This document shows positions 12,201 through 23,800 of a stretch of DNA of 64,000 nucleotides, piece after piece. Under the pieces are notes generated by a model, which saw nothing but the letters and a program-made list of their open reading frames with translations, did no database searches and was not told the origin of the DNA. Numbering within the stretch: the first letter of the stretch is position 1; each line of letters begins with the position of its first letter. The stretch is from Archilochus colubris (Eukaryota; Chordata; Aves; Apodiformes; Trochilidae), in assembly GCA_023079485.1 (NCBI GenBank), contig CM041083.1:106283054-106347053 (forward strand), in the 5' to 3' direction. A program made the position numbers and the translations under genes.

Positions 12201-15200
12201 CGAATGAAAAAAGAGGAACCACTGCCAACAGAAAAGAGATGAAAATTTTCACAATATTGCTATCCCCGGTATTATATACTTTTAATAAACTATGTCATGC
12301 AGCACCATGTAAGTAAATAAACAGCAGTCCACACTGCCAGTCCTCTTTTACCTGTGTTATCTGTACCATGTAGGTTAGAAATTGGACTGGAAAAGATATT
12401 TTCACTGAAATCAAGCTAGTTTTGGCTTTTTAACTGAACACTCAGATGTGCTCAAAAGGCTTGATGTACACTTGTATGTCTTTGTGAGAACTAGACTCAT
12501 CCCTAACATAAATCGCCACATCACAAATTCCCTCACAGCAGAACCTGGCACATATGTTGAACTTCAGATTGTGGAGAAAACTAAGTGCAAGCACCCTTCT
12601 TGAAGGATATGTCATCCTTCATCACATATGTCTTTTCATAATGGAATTTCCACAACCAAAGAACTTTCTGCTGCTTTTGTTGCTTTGCCCGCCTCAGCAG
12701 GACATAGGAAATGAAACACCAGAATGAAAATGAATGAACCTCAAGTTGGTTGTGAACCCAGAAGTTAAATTTATTTCCCTTCTGATACCAGCAAATGCCA
12801 CCTTGCTTCTGCTACAGTTCATAATTTTCTGACCAGTGGTCACTGATGGACACTAACTCTCTTGGTGGAATAGTAATGGAAGAGAGCTGTCTGAGCAGAC
12901 ACACGGAGCCACACCAAGCAGAGAAGAACTCAATATTACTTGGTTTAGCACAAGGACCCAGATGTACTGGAAATGAGCATTTCTCCTAAGTGACAGCCAC
13001 CCACATGGTATTTCAACACTTTTGGTTCTACTCTGGGTCCAAACCATTAAATAAATATGTGAACAAACAGGGTGTGAGTTTTGTTAGTTTTGTTCTCTCT
13101 CTTTTTTTTTTTTTTTTTTTTTATTACGCTGAGCCAGTGGTTTGCTTCTCTTTCTCTTTTTGCTGTTTTATTAGATTATTGTGAACAGAGCCTTCAGCAA
13201 AAGTTTATGCTGAGCCTTCCTTTAACTATGGGGTCCATTTGTACCCTCACATCAAGCTACCGTATGTTATGACCATTAATTTATACCATTAATTTTGTTT
13301 TATAGGCTAAAATACAGTAACTACTATAGTTATATATATTCATGCTCTAGCTTGCTCTATCACTATAGAGCAATCCTTATGGTATAAGGAATTCAAACAG
13401 GTAAAACAACATATTTAATACTATATTTTATCCAAAAAAGATGATCCACATTTCCAGGTCTTCTTAATATATTTTTTTAATGCCAGGGATGCTGGTACAG
13501 AGTTGACATATAAGGTATTTATAGAAACCAAACTCTGAAGGCAGCTAAGGATTGCATCACAGTAATTTAATCTTTTTTTTCTTTTCTTTTCTTTTTTCTA
13601 TATTAGTTTCTATTTGTGCAGGCACAGATTCATGTTTACCAGGACTTGCTTATTTTTTATTACTTCTCCGTTTTCTCCTCAACTCTGCCACTTCCAGCTT
13701 TTGCACATTCTGTTCTTCCTACTCATGGAAAAAACTTCTATGAGGTATCTTTTCTGGTTCAGAAGTAGGAACAGAAGACTGCATCACTATTCACAGACAT
13801 AACAAATCATTTTACTGTCCCTACATTTAAACCATGAGTTTTGTATATATATGCAAACACATCAACTACCTTGCAAGGGATAAAGTATACATGGAAGTCT
13901 CTCTTGCAACTCAGTTTCTCTAAGGTTGTGGACATCTTTTAACATATTTATTTATTTATTTATTTGGTGAGAGTGGCAGAAGGCTAGTAAAAATATCATC
14001 TAGTTAAGATGAAGCCACGTTTTCTAGCTGAAGAAAAGCAAGGTGGAAATAGATGAATACACTAAAAATATGGCAAACAAAGTTGTTGAACCAGGAAAAT
14101 GGTGAAACTCATCGCTGACAATCAGAGAAAAACTTGTTTAAAATCTAAGCATATAGAGTCACACATTTTTTATTTACTTTGGTTTGATATTCACTACAAG
14201 GCATAGATGTTATGTTATTAATGAATGCCTAGATCTGTTACAGTCCCTGAGAACTATGTTTTTCAACATTGAGAGGATACTCCTCTCAACATACGATGAT
14301 ATGTATGGTGTCAACTTTATTCCATCTCATAGCTCATTGCCATCACCATAATGCTATTATGCTATTTCAGATGAAGTGCATTTCTTACATATGGCAGATG
14401 GTTCCCCAATCAATGTACTAAAAAGTGATCTAACAAAAATAATGGGGAAAGTCACTCCTCTTTCTCTTTTTGAGGAAGACTAATCTGGAAACGAGGATGG
14501 GAAAGATGAAGAAAACAATTAAAAGATGAATGGCTCTTAATGGAAAGGTACATCTAACAAATAATTTTATTCATCATTTAATCATAACTGAAATGAAATA
14601 ACAGAATCAATGTGAAATTATCACCTGTAAAGACCTGTAAAGCAGACAATATAGAAGAATTATCACAAGTATTAACCAACAGAAAGCATGAAATATAGAT
14701 TTCATACTGTTCTTATTTCTCAAGTCAAACATTTTACCTGGGGTAATCCCATTCATGGAAAGTTTCTTTAATTTATCCTGTCATTTAAATCCAATCGGGG
14801 AATTCAGATGACTCAGAAATTCAATACAAGAGTAACTTTCAAAATCACAAGCAGCATCTTTGCCTTTCCCACACCTAATGCAAGTTACGCAAGAAAAAGC
14901 AATGGTGTATCAGCAACTGAAAGAGTGGATACAGCATCTAACTTTGAGGAAATTTATCTTCTTGAGGCCCATATTTCTGCAGCAGATTTCATAAAGACCT
15001 TCCAGGCACCTTAATGTTTTATAAAGAATGCATGGGGAAAATTAGATGCTGTGAAATGAGCTCTGCAGTTCAGAAAGGGCACGAAAACAGAGGAACAAGC
15101 ACTTCTAAAGAATAAGGGGTTTAACTTTCTCCCTGTCCATCAGGAACAAAATTAAAGGCACATTGTTTTTAGCTGCCCACTAAAGTTTTGGGGCTTGTGA

Positions 15201-17484
15201 TGCTGTGAGTCTACTCTGGATCCCCTCTGCTTTCCAAGCAGGTGTCAGCTGTTTCATCATGTCCAAAAGTGCAAAGTTAGCTTAAATACTTGGAATAACC
15301 AAACAAAAATGTAGCAAGTCTGCATATAACTTGGAATCCAGTGGCCAAGCTGCTTTCTTTGGCATGCAGGCAGAGAGACATGTTTTGTGGTGCAAGTTTA
15401 CAGAGGAATTCATTATGATGTTCCCTGCAGGATAAAGTGAAATAAAACAAGTTTTAGAGCCAAAAGGGAATGTAAATGGTGGCATGAATACACGTTCCTC
15501 CAGAATAATATAGAGTGTTAAGAGCTGTCTGAGAATCCATAGAAAAATAACAAGTGGGTAGCTTTTGGCAAAGAAAAGACTATACTTGAGATTGTTTTGA
15601 TACAATTGTTTAAGAGGGTAATAACAATAAAACAGTCTGAGCAACAGAATTGAAGAGAAATTAGATGGCAAATAACCCATTTTAATATCCATCTAAATTA
15701 TAAAGACCATTGGTGGGCAAAAATGCATTTTGTTCACAACTTTCTTGAAACTTAGTTGAAGGATAGGATTATCGTGGGCAAAATAACCTTTTCTCTAGTT
15801 AAGACCCTTATATAAAGAAATCTCAAGGTATAGAGATTTGGAAGTGTACAAGAAAGACAACTTGCATACACTAAGACAAAGCTTGGTATTTCATAGGCCT
15901 TGTTATTTTTTACAGCACACCACCCACCTGAAGTGCTGTGGTGTGCTCTTCCATGTGCTCCAGTAGCTCTTGATTAACCCTGTTTAAATAAATCATCAGT
16001 CAATATTCCCATTAAAATCACCATCAGCTCTGAGCAAAAATATAAATCCAGCTGGATTTCAGTGTGACCACCTTCAGTTAGGAGCCTTTTTTCCCTTCCA
16101 GTGCTAACAGATTACATATGGCCCAGTTTAAAAGTCATGTGAAGTTTCTGTGGGAACTGCCTTCACACTTGCTGGGTCCCACTGCAGCTGCCTAGTAACA
16201 ATCATTAATGGAAATAATACAACTTCCAGGTTTAATTTCCATAGTATTGTCCAAGTCGAATACAGAGCAACACCTCCTTCCTTCCTACCCTGGCTCTGTT
16301 TTGAAACCTCTGTGGGACTCTGGCCCTGAAGCTCCAAAGATGTGCAGGGAAACCTAGGTCTCAGCAGCAGAGTTCCCCAACACCTCCAGCGTGCCAGGGC
16401 TGTCTTTACAGGCAAAGGTGAGGTTAGAGCAGTTTGTCACACAAAGGATTCTTCTGGTAGTTATGTAGAGACTGACTGTCCAAATGAAGCCTTCTCTTAA
16501 GTCTGGGTGAAAGGAACAAATATCGTCATCTGTTAATGTGTCAGACACACCTGCCAGATTTAAAGTGCACACTGGTCACCACCATCTCCTAGCCAAGGTT
16601 TGGGAAGCCAAAAAAGTGCAACCGGTGCAAAGGAGAGATCCCAAGAGTGTTCGGATTGTGATTGCCACTTTACACAGATTACATCCAACACAAAAAAAGA
16701 GCCTGGAGCTGCCAAGGCAGGATGTGGAACACAAATATCCTTTCACACAATAAAATAGCAAGGACTATACAAAGCATCAGAGCTGTTGGAGGAGTGGGTA
16801 AGAATGCTTGTGTAAAGGATTGCTGTGCACATAGCCATGTGCAGCAGTACAGTTGTTACAAAGGAATGCCAGTCAGTTCATTTCATTCTCCAGTTTTCTC
16901 TCTCCTCTTGTATGCATGTGTGTTTGTGTGTGTGTGGTGTTGTCTCGCTACCTTACAGCTCCCAGAGTTAGTTTTCACAGCAGGAATCACTACTGTTTGT
17001 TTGTTTGTTTGTTTTTTCTGCATAAAAACCACTGCATGTTTTCTTCACTTATGTCATTAGGAAATACACATGCTATGGGCAAGCAGTTACAGAAGGCAGC
17101 AGTTTAATAAGGGAAACAGCACTGAGCCCGTGTGCTGTGGTTGCCTGCTGGGCAAGACCCCTAACAATAGCTTTATGGGGCTTGTATGGTCACCTAAAGT
17201 TCAGTTCATCCACTTGATGCTTTTATGGAAAATTCTGTAATTGCCACATGCTCCCTGTATATATGCAGCCTGCAAGAAGTTTCACTCACACTCATACTAT
17301 GTCCAAGCTAAATACACATGAACTGTGTACAAATGGATCAGGTCACAAATCCCAAAAGGGGTTGATATAAACAGTTTCAAATAGTTTTATATAAAGTAAA
17401 ATTTTTCTCACATACTAACAAGTATTTTCCTTCCATTTTAATACAGATGGATAAATATAGAATGGACAAAAAAATGCACCCTCA
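9263..17484. other. About 8.2 kb unique AT-rich noncoding DNA
   Basis: No CR1, LTR or gene was recognised. Simple-sequence content: poly-T about 10156-10170, (CA)n 11781-11796, T21 13102-13122, a T-rich pyrimidine run about 13568-13598, (TTTA)n about 13945-13965, (TG)n about 16915-16940 and (GTTT)n about 16995-17016. The longest open frame (15282-15692, minus, 136 codons) is hydrophobic, AT-driven and unrecognised. The patch at 16130-16620 is richer in GC without a recognisable family. A 10-bp-arm inverted repeat lies at 15914-15947. Confidence 0.55.
13102..13122 (+). repeat. T21 homopolymer
   Basis: Uninterrupted run of 21 T preceded by a CTCTCTC pyrimidine stretch. It could be the reverse of an old poly-A tail, but no retrocopy was recognised beside it. 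Confidence 0.9.
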
Positions 17485-17711
17485 GTGTTCCATCCTCAAG
17501 GGGAGGTTCAGATCGTATATTAGGAATGTATTCTTTAAAGACAGGTCAAGCTTTGGAACAGACTACTGGAGACACCACCCTGGAGATGTTAAAAAAACAT
17601 GTGGACAAAGTACTTGAGGACCTGGTTTAGTTGGCTGGTGGTGTTGGGATGACTGTTCGACTCGATGATCTTAGAGATCTTTGTAAAATTAATGGTTCCA
17701 CAATTCAATAC
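17485..17711 (+). mobile_element. CR1 LINE 3' end, diverged
   Basis: Plus-oriented CR1 3' segment. The order of motifs matches CR1: GGGGAGGTTCAGATCGTATA, then GGAACAGACTACTGGAGA, then GGTTGGACTCGATGATCTT-like sequence (here GTTCGACTCGATGATCTTAG). It ends in a decayed terminal octamer region (CCACAATTCAATAC). The C-terminal ORF part is present but interrupted. About 225 bp survive, with more substitutions than the copy at 36.3 kb, so it is probably older. Confidence 0.85.
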
Positions 17712-19530
17712 AGCAATATTCCTACAGTACCTATGAGTTTAAAGGAGCTTCTTGTCATGCATAGTTCAAAATCTACAAGTAGGAAAGATGGGAAGAAAAC
17801 TGAATTGGGAAGAAAACAGAATTTACAGTTGTGTGATTGCTTACATTGTACGCTGGCACGGATTTCTTCTGAATGGTCCCATGCTATGGCTCAGATTCTG
17901 AATTTGACTGGACATTGCAGCTCCTCAAGTTCATTGCAAGTTGTTTTAGGTGAAACACAGACTGCAGGACTGTCTAAGGGAGATCATAGATATTTTTGCC
18001 AGAATTTCCTATGTTTTCCCTGAATGATCAAAGGAAAGGGAACTGAGAAAATTACACTTAGTCTTTCTCCCCTATGGTCTACTTAGGGAAGAGGAAGCCC
18101 ACAGGAATGTTGCCCCTGATTTAGAGTGAGATCATAGTGACAGTAAAGGCACCTACTCTGCTTTTGTTGTGCACTGGAGATGATCTTCTTTCTCCTTTTC
18201 TGAAAAAAAAAAGCAAAAACAACCCCCAAAAAACCAACAACAACAACAACAAAAAAATCCAACCAACAAAAAAAAAAACCCCACACCTAAAATAATGTAG
18301 ATAATGTTTTTTAAATCTAGCCATTTCTGCTATACCCTCTCCTTCAGCAGCTGCTCAGAAAGGCTTGGATTATGCAACTGTCTACAAGACATGACAGGCT
18401 CATCCAGTTAATGACCTTTTCACTTTGCCAGCCAATGAGTAAATAAAAAAATTCTCCACTGGAAGCTTTACCACAAAAACTTTAACTCAAGGCAAGATAA
18501 GTTCTATTCCATCCTTCATCCTGTATGAGTCCTCAGCTTTTATTGAGACCCTATATCTAAAATATTGTAAAAACTGTACTGGAAGCATTGCTTTCCAGAA
18601 AACACCAGTAGTTGGTCAAAGCATTCTAAAAGTAAATGTAATATTTTCTGTGTGAATTAGTGAATGTCCATCTGGTTATCTTTAAGCACTGGTTGTTGAT
18701 CTTACAACACAGACCATTTCTAGGTTACTTTGAACATTTTACATTCTGTCTTTTCTGAACACATGACAGAAAATGACATAATTTAGAAATTTAGCATCAA
18801 TTAATCTTATTATGGGTAATACTTGTTTCAGCTTTTGGTTGGTATATTTACAGTTCTGTTTCCTTTAGTTGTTTTGTTCATTTCCTAAATAAATATTATT
18901 TTTAAACTATGTGTTATATTTACAATGTCACATAATACCATCTGCAATTGCATAAATATTTGAAAAGAAAATTTGTGTTAAGCCTGAAACAGAGCACCAG
19001 ATATGAAAACTCCTAAAATTTTTTCTGGCTCCCATTTCAGTTACTACATGCTAGACTTATATTTTGCTCTAGTACAGATTCATCTCCATAAAAAAGGAGA
19101 CAAGAGAAGCATATGTTCTAACAAGACTTTCCATATTTTGTTGCAGCTGCTGGAAGAACCTTGTGGTACAACACCTGATGCTACAGTCTATACAGGAAAA
19201 GATCTGCAGCATATAGACAATATCTGAAACAACATGAAGAAGGATATGACAGGTTGGCCATAAGCTCTTATTCACATTGGCAATTTACCCATTTGCAGTA
19301 AGGTTATGTATCAGGAAAAGTGATACACTGAACAGGATGGGCCAGGGATCCACACCCTGATTTGGAGGTAGGGTGTAGCCAGCAGCATCACTAATTCCTC
19401 TGGTATTACTATTAAAAGTCAGGCCAAGGTGTAAAACTGGCACTCTGGCATGGAATTTACTTGGTATGGGTTCTGCTGTAGTGCAAAAAACAAAAAAAAT
19501 TTCAACGAAATTTCAGAGAAACTTCCATTT
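17712..19530. other. Unique noncoding DNA with A/C-rich tract
   Basis: No gene recognised. The right flank of the CR1 fragment contains an open + frame (to 18023), part of it CR1-derived; the rest has no recognisable domain. An A/C-rich low-complexity tract lies at 18206-18292. Confidence 0.5.
18206..18292 (+). repeat. A/C-rich low-complexity tract, (CAA)n plus A-run then CCCC
   Basis: Nearly pure A and C on the + strand. It contains CAACAACAACAACAAC and CCAACCAAC units and ends in a long A-run followed by CCCC. Other tracts of this type in the window are at 20339, 22866, 42418, 43472, 50996, 55373 and 61093. Confidence 0.9.
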
Positions 19531-19973
19531 GTAGTACTGTGTCCAGCTCTGGGCTCCTTGGATCACGAAGAATGGGCAAATGCTGGAGAGAGGGGCTACA
19601 AAGATGATTAAGGACATGTCTCTCATGAGGAAAGGCTGAGGGATTTGGGTCTTTTCAGTTTGGAGAAGTGAAGAATGAGGGGTGATGTTATCAATGCTTA
19701 TAAATAACTAAAGGATGGTTTTCAGGAGGTATTGGGCACAACTTGAACATAGTAAATTCCATTTAGACATGTGGAGGAACTTCTTTACTTTAAGGGTAGC
19801 AGTTCACTGGAACAGATTGCCCAGGAAGTTTGTGGAGTCTTTGTCTCTGGAGACAATCAAACCCCCCTTGGACACCACCCTGTGCAATCTGCTCTAGGTG
19901 AACCTGCTGTGGCAGAGGGGTTGGACCAGATGATCTCCAGAGGTTCCTCCTAATGCCTAACATTCTGTGATCT
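19531..19973 (+). mobile_element. CR1 LINE 3' fragment
   Basis: Plus-oriented CR1. It begins within the conserved GTACTGTGTCCAGCTCTGGG block and ends with GGTTGGACCAGATGATCTCC, then ACATTCTGTGATC (the terminal octamer). The plus translation at about 19756-19870 gives MWRNFFTLRVAVHWNRLPRK followed by FVESLSLE, the conserved CR1 ORF2 C-terminus. A stop and frame change elsewhere show it is inactive. About 440 bp remain of the element. Confidence 0.9.
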
Positions 19974-20274
19974 TTTAACTGTACTGCCCTATACTAAGGC
20001 CAAGCTTGGCATTGTTGCAAGCATTTGTGTTCTCTCAGTTTCTGAGTCCCTGAGTGTCAGTGTGCTGCAGCTAGCTGCTAGTGTTCCCAACTGCTGTGTG
20101 CATTTGTTTTTTTACTTTTTTAAAGTCAAGGCAGTTTTAATGTAGATTTGCACAATATTCTTATTGGCATAATATAGGGAAAACATGGAATTTAGGTTAA
20201 TTCCTCAGTAAAATGGTTCTGTTCAGCTGCTGTAAACTGCCCTCCATTTCAAGGGTACTTCTCCTTATCCTACC

Positions 20275-21830
20275 AGAATCACAGAATCACAGAATAGTCA
20301 TGGTTGGAAATTACCCCTGAGATCACTGAGTCTAACCATACACATATACACACACACAAAAAAACCCCACCAAAAAACAACCTCACAAATTAAAACATCA
20401 GACACTCTACCAAATGACACCCACAAAAAAACCCCAACACAACAACAAACAGCATAATAAAAAAAACAAAACAAAATTCCCCAAACAACAAAAAACAAAA
20501 AAGAAAACAAAAAAAACCCAGCCAAACAAACAACAATAAAAAACCCCAAAACAAAACTAAAAACAAGCCAAAACCAACAAAACACCTCTGCGATCTTGGC
20601 CACAAGAGCATGCCCTGGAGTGCCACGTCTACACATCTCTTAAATATCTCCAGGGATGGTGAGTCAACCACCTCCCTGGGCAGGCTGTTCCAGTGCCTGA
20701 ACAGTCTTTTAGTAAAGAAATTCTTCCTAATATCTGATCTAAACCTCCTCCTCCTGCAACTGCAGACCATTTCCTCTGGTCCTGTCACTATTCACATAGG
20801 AAAAGAGGCCAACACCCACCTCCCCACAACCTCTGTTCAGGTAATTGTAAAGGACAATGAGGTCTCTCCCCTCAGTTGTCCAAACTAAACATGCCCAGTT
20901 CCCTCAACCTCTCCTCATACGACTTGTTCTCCAGGCCCCTCACTAGACAACAAGACTTGCCCCAAAACTGAGCCCTGAAAGACACCACTGGTGACCAGCA
21001 GTCAACTGGATTTGACCCCATTAATCACAAGTCTCTGGGCATGGCCATCCTGCCATTTTTTTACCCAGTGAAGAGTACATCCACCATCCACAGTATTCCC
21101 CCCATCCAGAAGGCAGATCACATGGTCATAGAAAGAGATCAGGTTGGTTAAGCTAGACCTCCCTGTCATAAAGCCATGCTGGCTGGCCCTGATGCCTTGG
21201 CTGCCCTGTTCTTGTCATGACAGCTCACTCAAGATGATCCTCTCCATGATCTTTCCCAGTACTGCGGTCAGGCTGACATTCCTGTAGTTCCCCAGATCCT
21301 CCTTCCAGCTCCTCTTGTAGATGGGTGTCACATTGGCCACCCTCCAGTCACCTGGGACCTCTCCTGTTGACCAGGATTGTTGATAAATGATGGAGAGAGG
21401 CTTAGAGAGCTCTCTTACAAGCTCCCTCACCACTCTTGGGTTAGTCCTATCCAACCTCATAGGCTTATGTGTGTCTTGGTGCAGAAGCAGATCATTAACT
21501 GATTCCTTCTGGATTCTGGCTGTTCTGCTCTCCATACTTATCTTCCAGCTCAGGAGACTGAGCAACCTGGGAGTAGCTGGTCTGACTGCTAAAGATGGAG
21601 GCAAAGAAGTCATTAAGTATCTCAGCCTTTTCCTCATCCTTGGTTCCAACATTTGCTCCCCTGCATCCAGTAAGGGATGGAGATTCTCCCTTGCTTCCTT
21701 TTTATTGTTGTATTAGGAAATATTTTTTGTCCTCCCTTATGTCAGTGGCCAAGATGAGCTCTAGCTGGGCTTTTGCCTTCCTGATTTTCTCTCTGTTTAA
21801 CCGAATAAGATCTCTGCTCTGAGGTACAGG
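20275..21830 (-). mobile_element. CR1 LINE, about 1.55 kb, with A/C insertion and internal deletion
   Basis: The 3' terminus is at the left (AGAATCACAGAATCACAG). Minus translations give [20 protein letters not shown] (about 20680-20750, the C-terminus) and RELSKPLSIIYQQSWSTGEV (about 21340-21400) followed by a VTPIYK/LTAVLGKIMER stretch, the N-terminal RT blocks, within a 146-codon open frame at 21215-21652. Near 20945-20965 the sequence jumps from the C-terminal third to the mid-RT (AGGCCCCTCACTAGACAACA), so several hundred bp of RT are deleted. The 3' UTR is interrupted by an A/C-rich block of about 245 bp (20339-20586). Similarity ends near 21830. Confidence 0.9.
20339..20586 (+). repeat. 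A/C-rich tract of about 245 bp embedded in CR1 3' UTR
   Basis: The tract is very largely A and C on the + strand. It consists of CACACACAC, AAAAAAACCCC and CAAACAAACAACAA-type units. CR1 sequence flanks it on both sides: GAGTCTAACCAT on the left and GAGTGCCACGTCTACACATC on the right, which are close together in related copies. The CR1 sequence at that point is naturally A/C-rich, so this is best read as an expansion seeded by it. Reading frames across it are spurious. Confidence 0.9.
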
Positions 21831-22145
21831 CTCTGGTCTCTGTGCTCCCCTGGGGCTGCTCTTATCTGTCAGGAGGGAGGGGCCTCAGTGACTTCACCAA
21901 AATGATCACTGAAATGGTGGCTGTGCTGGGCTTTACACTGCCACCACCTCTCTTGTCTCTGCCCACGCTGAGTCCGAGCTCATCAGGAGCCTTCTCTGCC
22001 CGCTGGGGATGGTGGTGTTGGTGTACCTACTCTCTACCTGCACTCTTCCCATTTTTTTTTTTACCTCTGAAGGAAGGGTCCCCCATCAGGATCCCTATTC
22101 CTCAGTCCTTTTCCTCAGTGGCTTCACTGAAGTGAGTGACACCTG
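21831..22145. other. GC-richer unidentified segment
   Basis: About 300 bp clearly richer in GC than the surroundings, directly beyond the truncated 5' end of the CR1. One open + frame crosses it (21842-22135) but has no recognisable domain. Two loosely similar motifs (CAGTGACTTCACCAAAATGA and GTGGCTTCACTGAAGTGA) occur at about 21888 and 22119. It could be an old unrecognised repeat. Confidence 0.4.
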
Positions 22146-23800
22146 ATCATCACTTTATGAGCCTGTGTCCAGTTAAGGGCAGAGGCCAAGTTTTTAATAG
22201 TTTTTTCCTTCTGCTTTGCCAGTGAGCTCAGTTTGGCTACCACATTCACTTCCAGTTGGGGAAAATTGATTACTAAACATGAGCTGAAAAACAAAACTGT
22301 TCACTATGTAGATATTTGAAGAGGGGATGATAGAAAAATACTTACATGCCAGTAAAGGGTGTTGAACATTTTTTTTCAATGATTCTTAACTTTGGAGGAG
22401 CTGGCATCATTACCAGCTGTATCAGATTTATATATAATAGTCTGCAAAGTTTGCAACAAAATGATAATTTGTAATCTGCCAAGCACTGCGTGACAGACAA
22501 ACCTCAAGTGTTTTTTCACATAATTTTTAAATCTGTTCTTGATTTTGTTTTGTTTACAAGATAACATTTTGGGATGTTCTCATTCATGCTGAATACATTT
22601 CTGCAAATCATAGCATCAAAATGTGAACTAATGGTAGTTCTCTATGTTGTGTTATAACATTATATATTAAGGAAATGCTCATTTTAAAATGGTGTGGTTT
22701 GGCAACTAGGTGGAAGACAAAATTTTATGTGTAAGTTTATATAAGAATTACATAAACCTTGCAAAATGTTAGGGGGTTTTTTATTCCTTAATGGTATGCA
22801 AAATTATTAAACTTGATAAATTTTGAAAAGTTTTGTTTCCATTTAGTTTAATAAAGGGTTCTGGATAAAAGAAACAAACAAACAAAAAAAAACCCAAAAG
22901 GCAAAAAAAACCCCCAAAATACATAATACCCACAACAACAACAACAACCAACAACAAAACCCCCCCTCTAGTTAAAACAGCTTTAACATTACTCACCAAA
23001 TCAATACACCATGCAGACAGTAGTATGTATCCTCTATCACCTTCTCTTCAACATCTACTTTGTAAATTTTTTAAAGTCCATCACATGTTGGGAAAATTGT
23101 GCTGAAGACTCAAGACAAGGGCCAAAATTTCCTGTAATGTGTTTTTTTCTCATCCTATGGCCTGTTCCTAAGCTCACTGCCACCCACAGCAGAAAATGTC
23201 AACACTTCCTAAGAAGCAATTACAAAAATTCCCTAAAGGCACAGCTGGAACAATATCTGTGTATTGTGCATAGGCTAATGATACACATTCCCAAAATTCT
23301 AGGACTCTTACAGGGGGTATATTCTGATATTTCTAAGCTGATAAGTGCCCAATGGAATACCAGAACTTAATCTATGGTGGTGTTTTTTGCAGACTACAGC
23401 ACTTTCATTTTTCAATATCCATGTGATGCACAAACTTACATGTATTTTTTGGAACGAGGTTGATTCCCTAAGTTACTTCTGCAAACAAAAGTGAAAGGAA
23501 TTCTAAATTTAAAGTGTTTGGAAGCACAAGAAGCTGGAGAAAGTTCCTGCGTTTGAAATGTTGTCCCCAGAGAAGTTCACAGGAATTTTTCCATTTACTT
23601 CTGTACTACCAAGATTGGCCTACTGTGTGAAATAAGAAGTTACTTCTATTCCAGGCAATTGGCTTTCTGATCTTGTTTGGAAATTTCTAGAGTTTTAACT
23701 ACAATGTTTTATTTGTCATGATGAAGCGTAGCTACATCAGACAAAATTGAGCAGACTTGGTGCAGTCACGAACTACGAGAGTTTAAAAAATAAACTCATT
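22146..23800. other. Unique noncoding DNA with A/C-rich tract
   Basis: AT-rich with no gene recognised. It contains an A/C-rich tract at 22866-22968. An open + frame of 119 codons at 23011-23370 has no recognisable domain. Confidence 0.5.
22866..22968 (+). repeat. A/C-rich low-complexity tract
   Basis: The + strand runs through AAACAAACAAACAAAA, A8CCCCC, a (CAA)n block and finally AAAACCCCCCC. It shows the A-run then C-run polarity seen in most of the other tracts. Confidence 0.9.

Noticed and set aside
15282..15692. 136-codon hydrophobic minus frame
   Set aside because: The longest open frame outside repeats, but AT-driven, with no recognisable domain and no visible splice or promoter context.
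18083..18324. Hydrophobic minus frames resembling a membrane segment
   Set aside because: Same artefact: the G/T strand of an A/C-rich tract.
20298..20636. Cys/Phe/Val-rich minus frame that looks like a membrane protein
   Set aside because: It is the complement of the A/C-rich tract, which encodes hydrophobic residues by composition.
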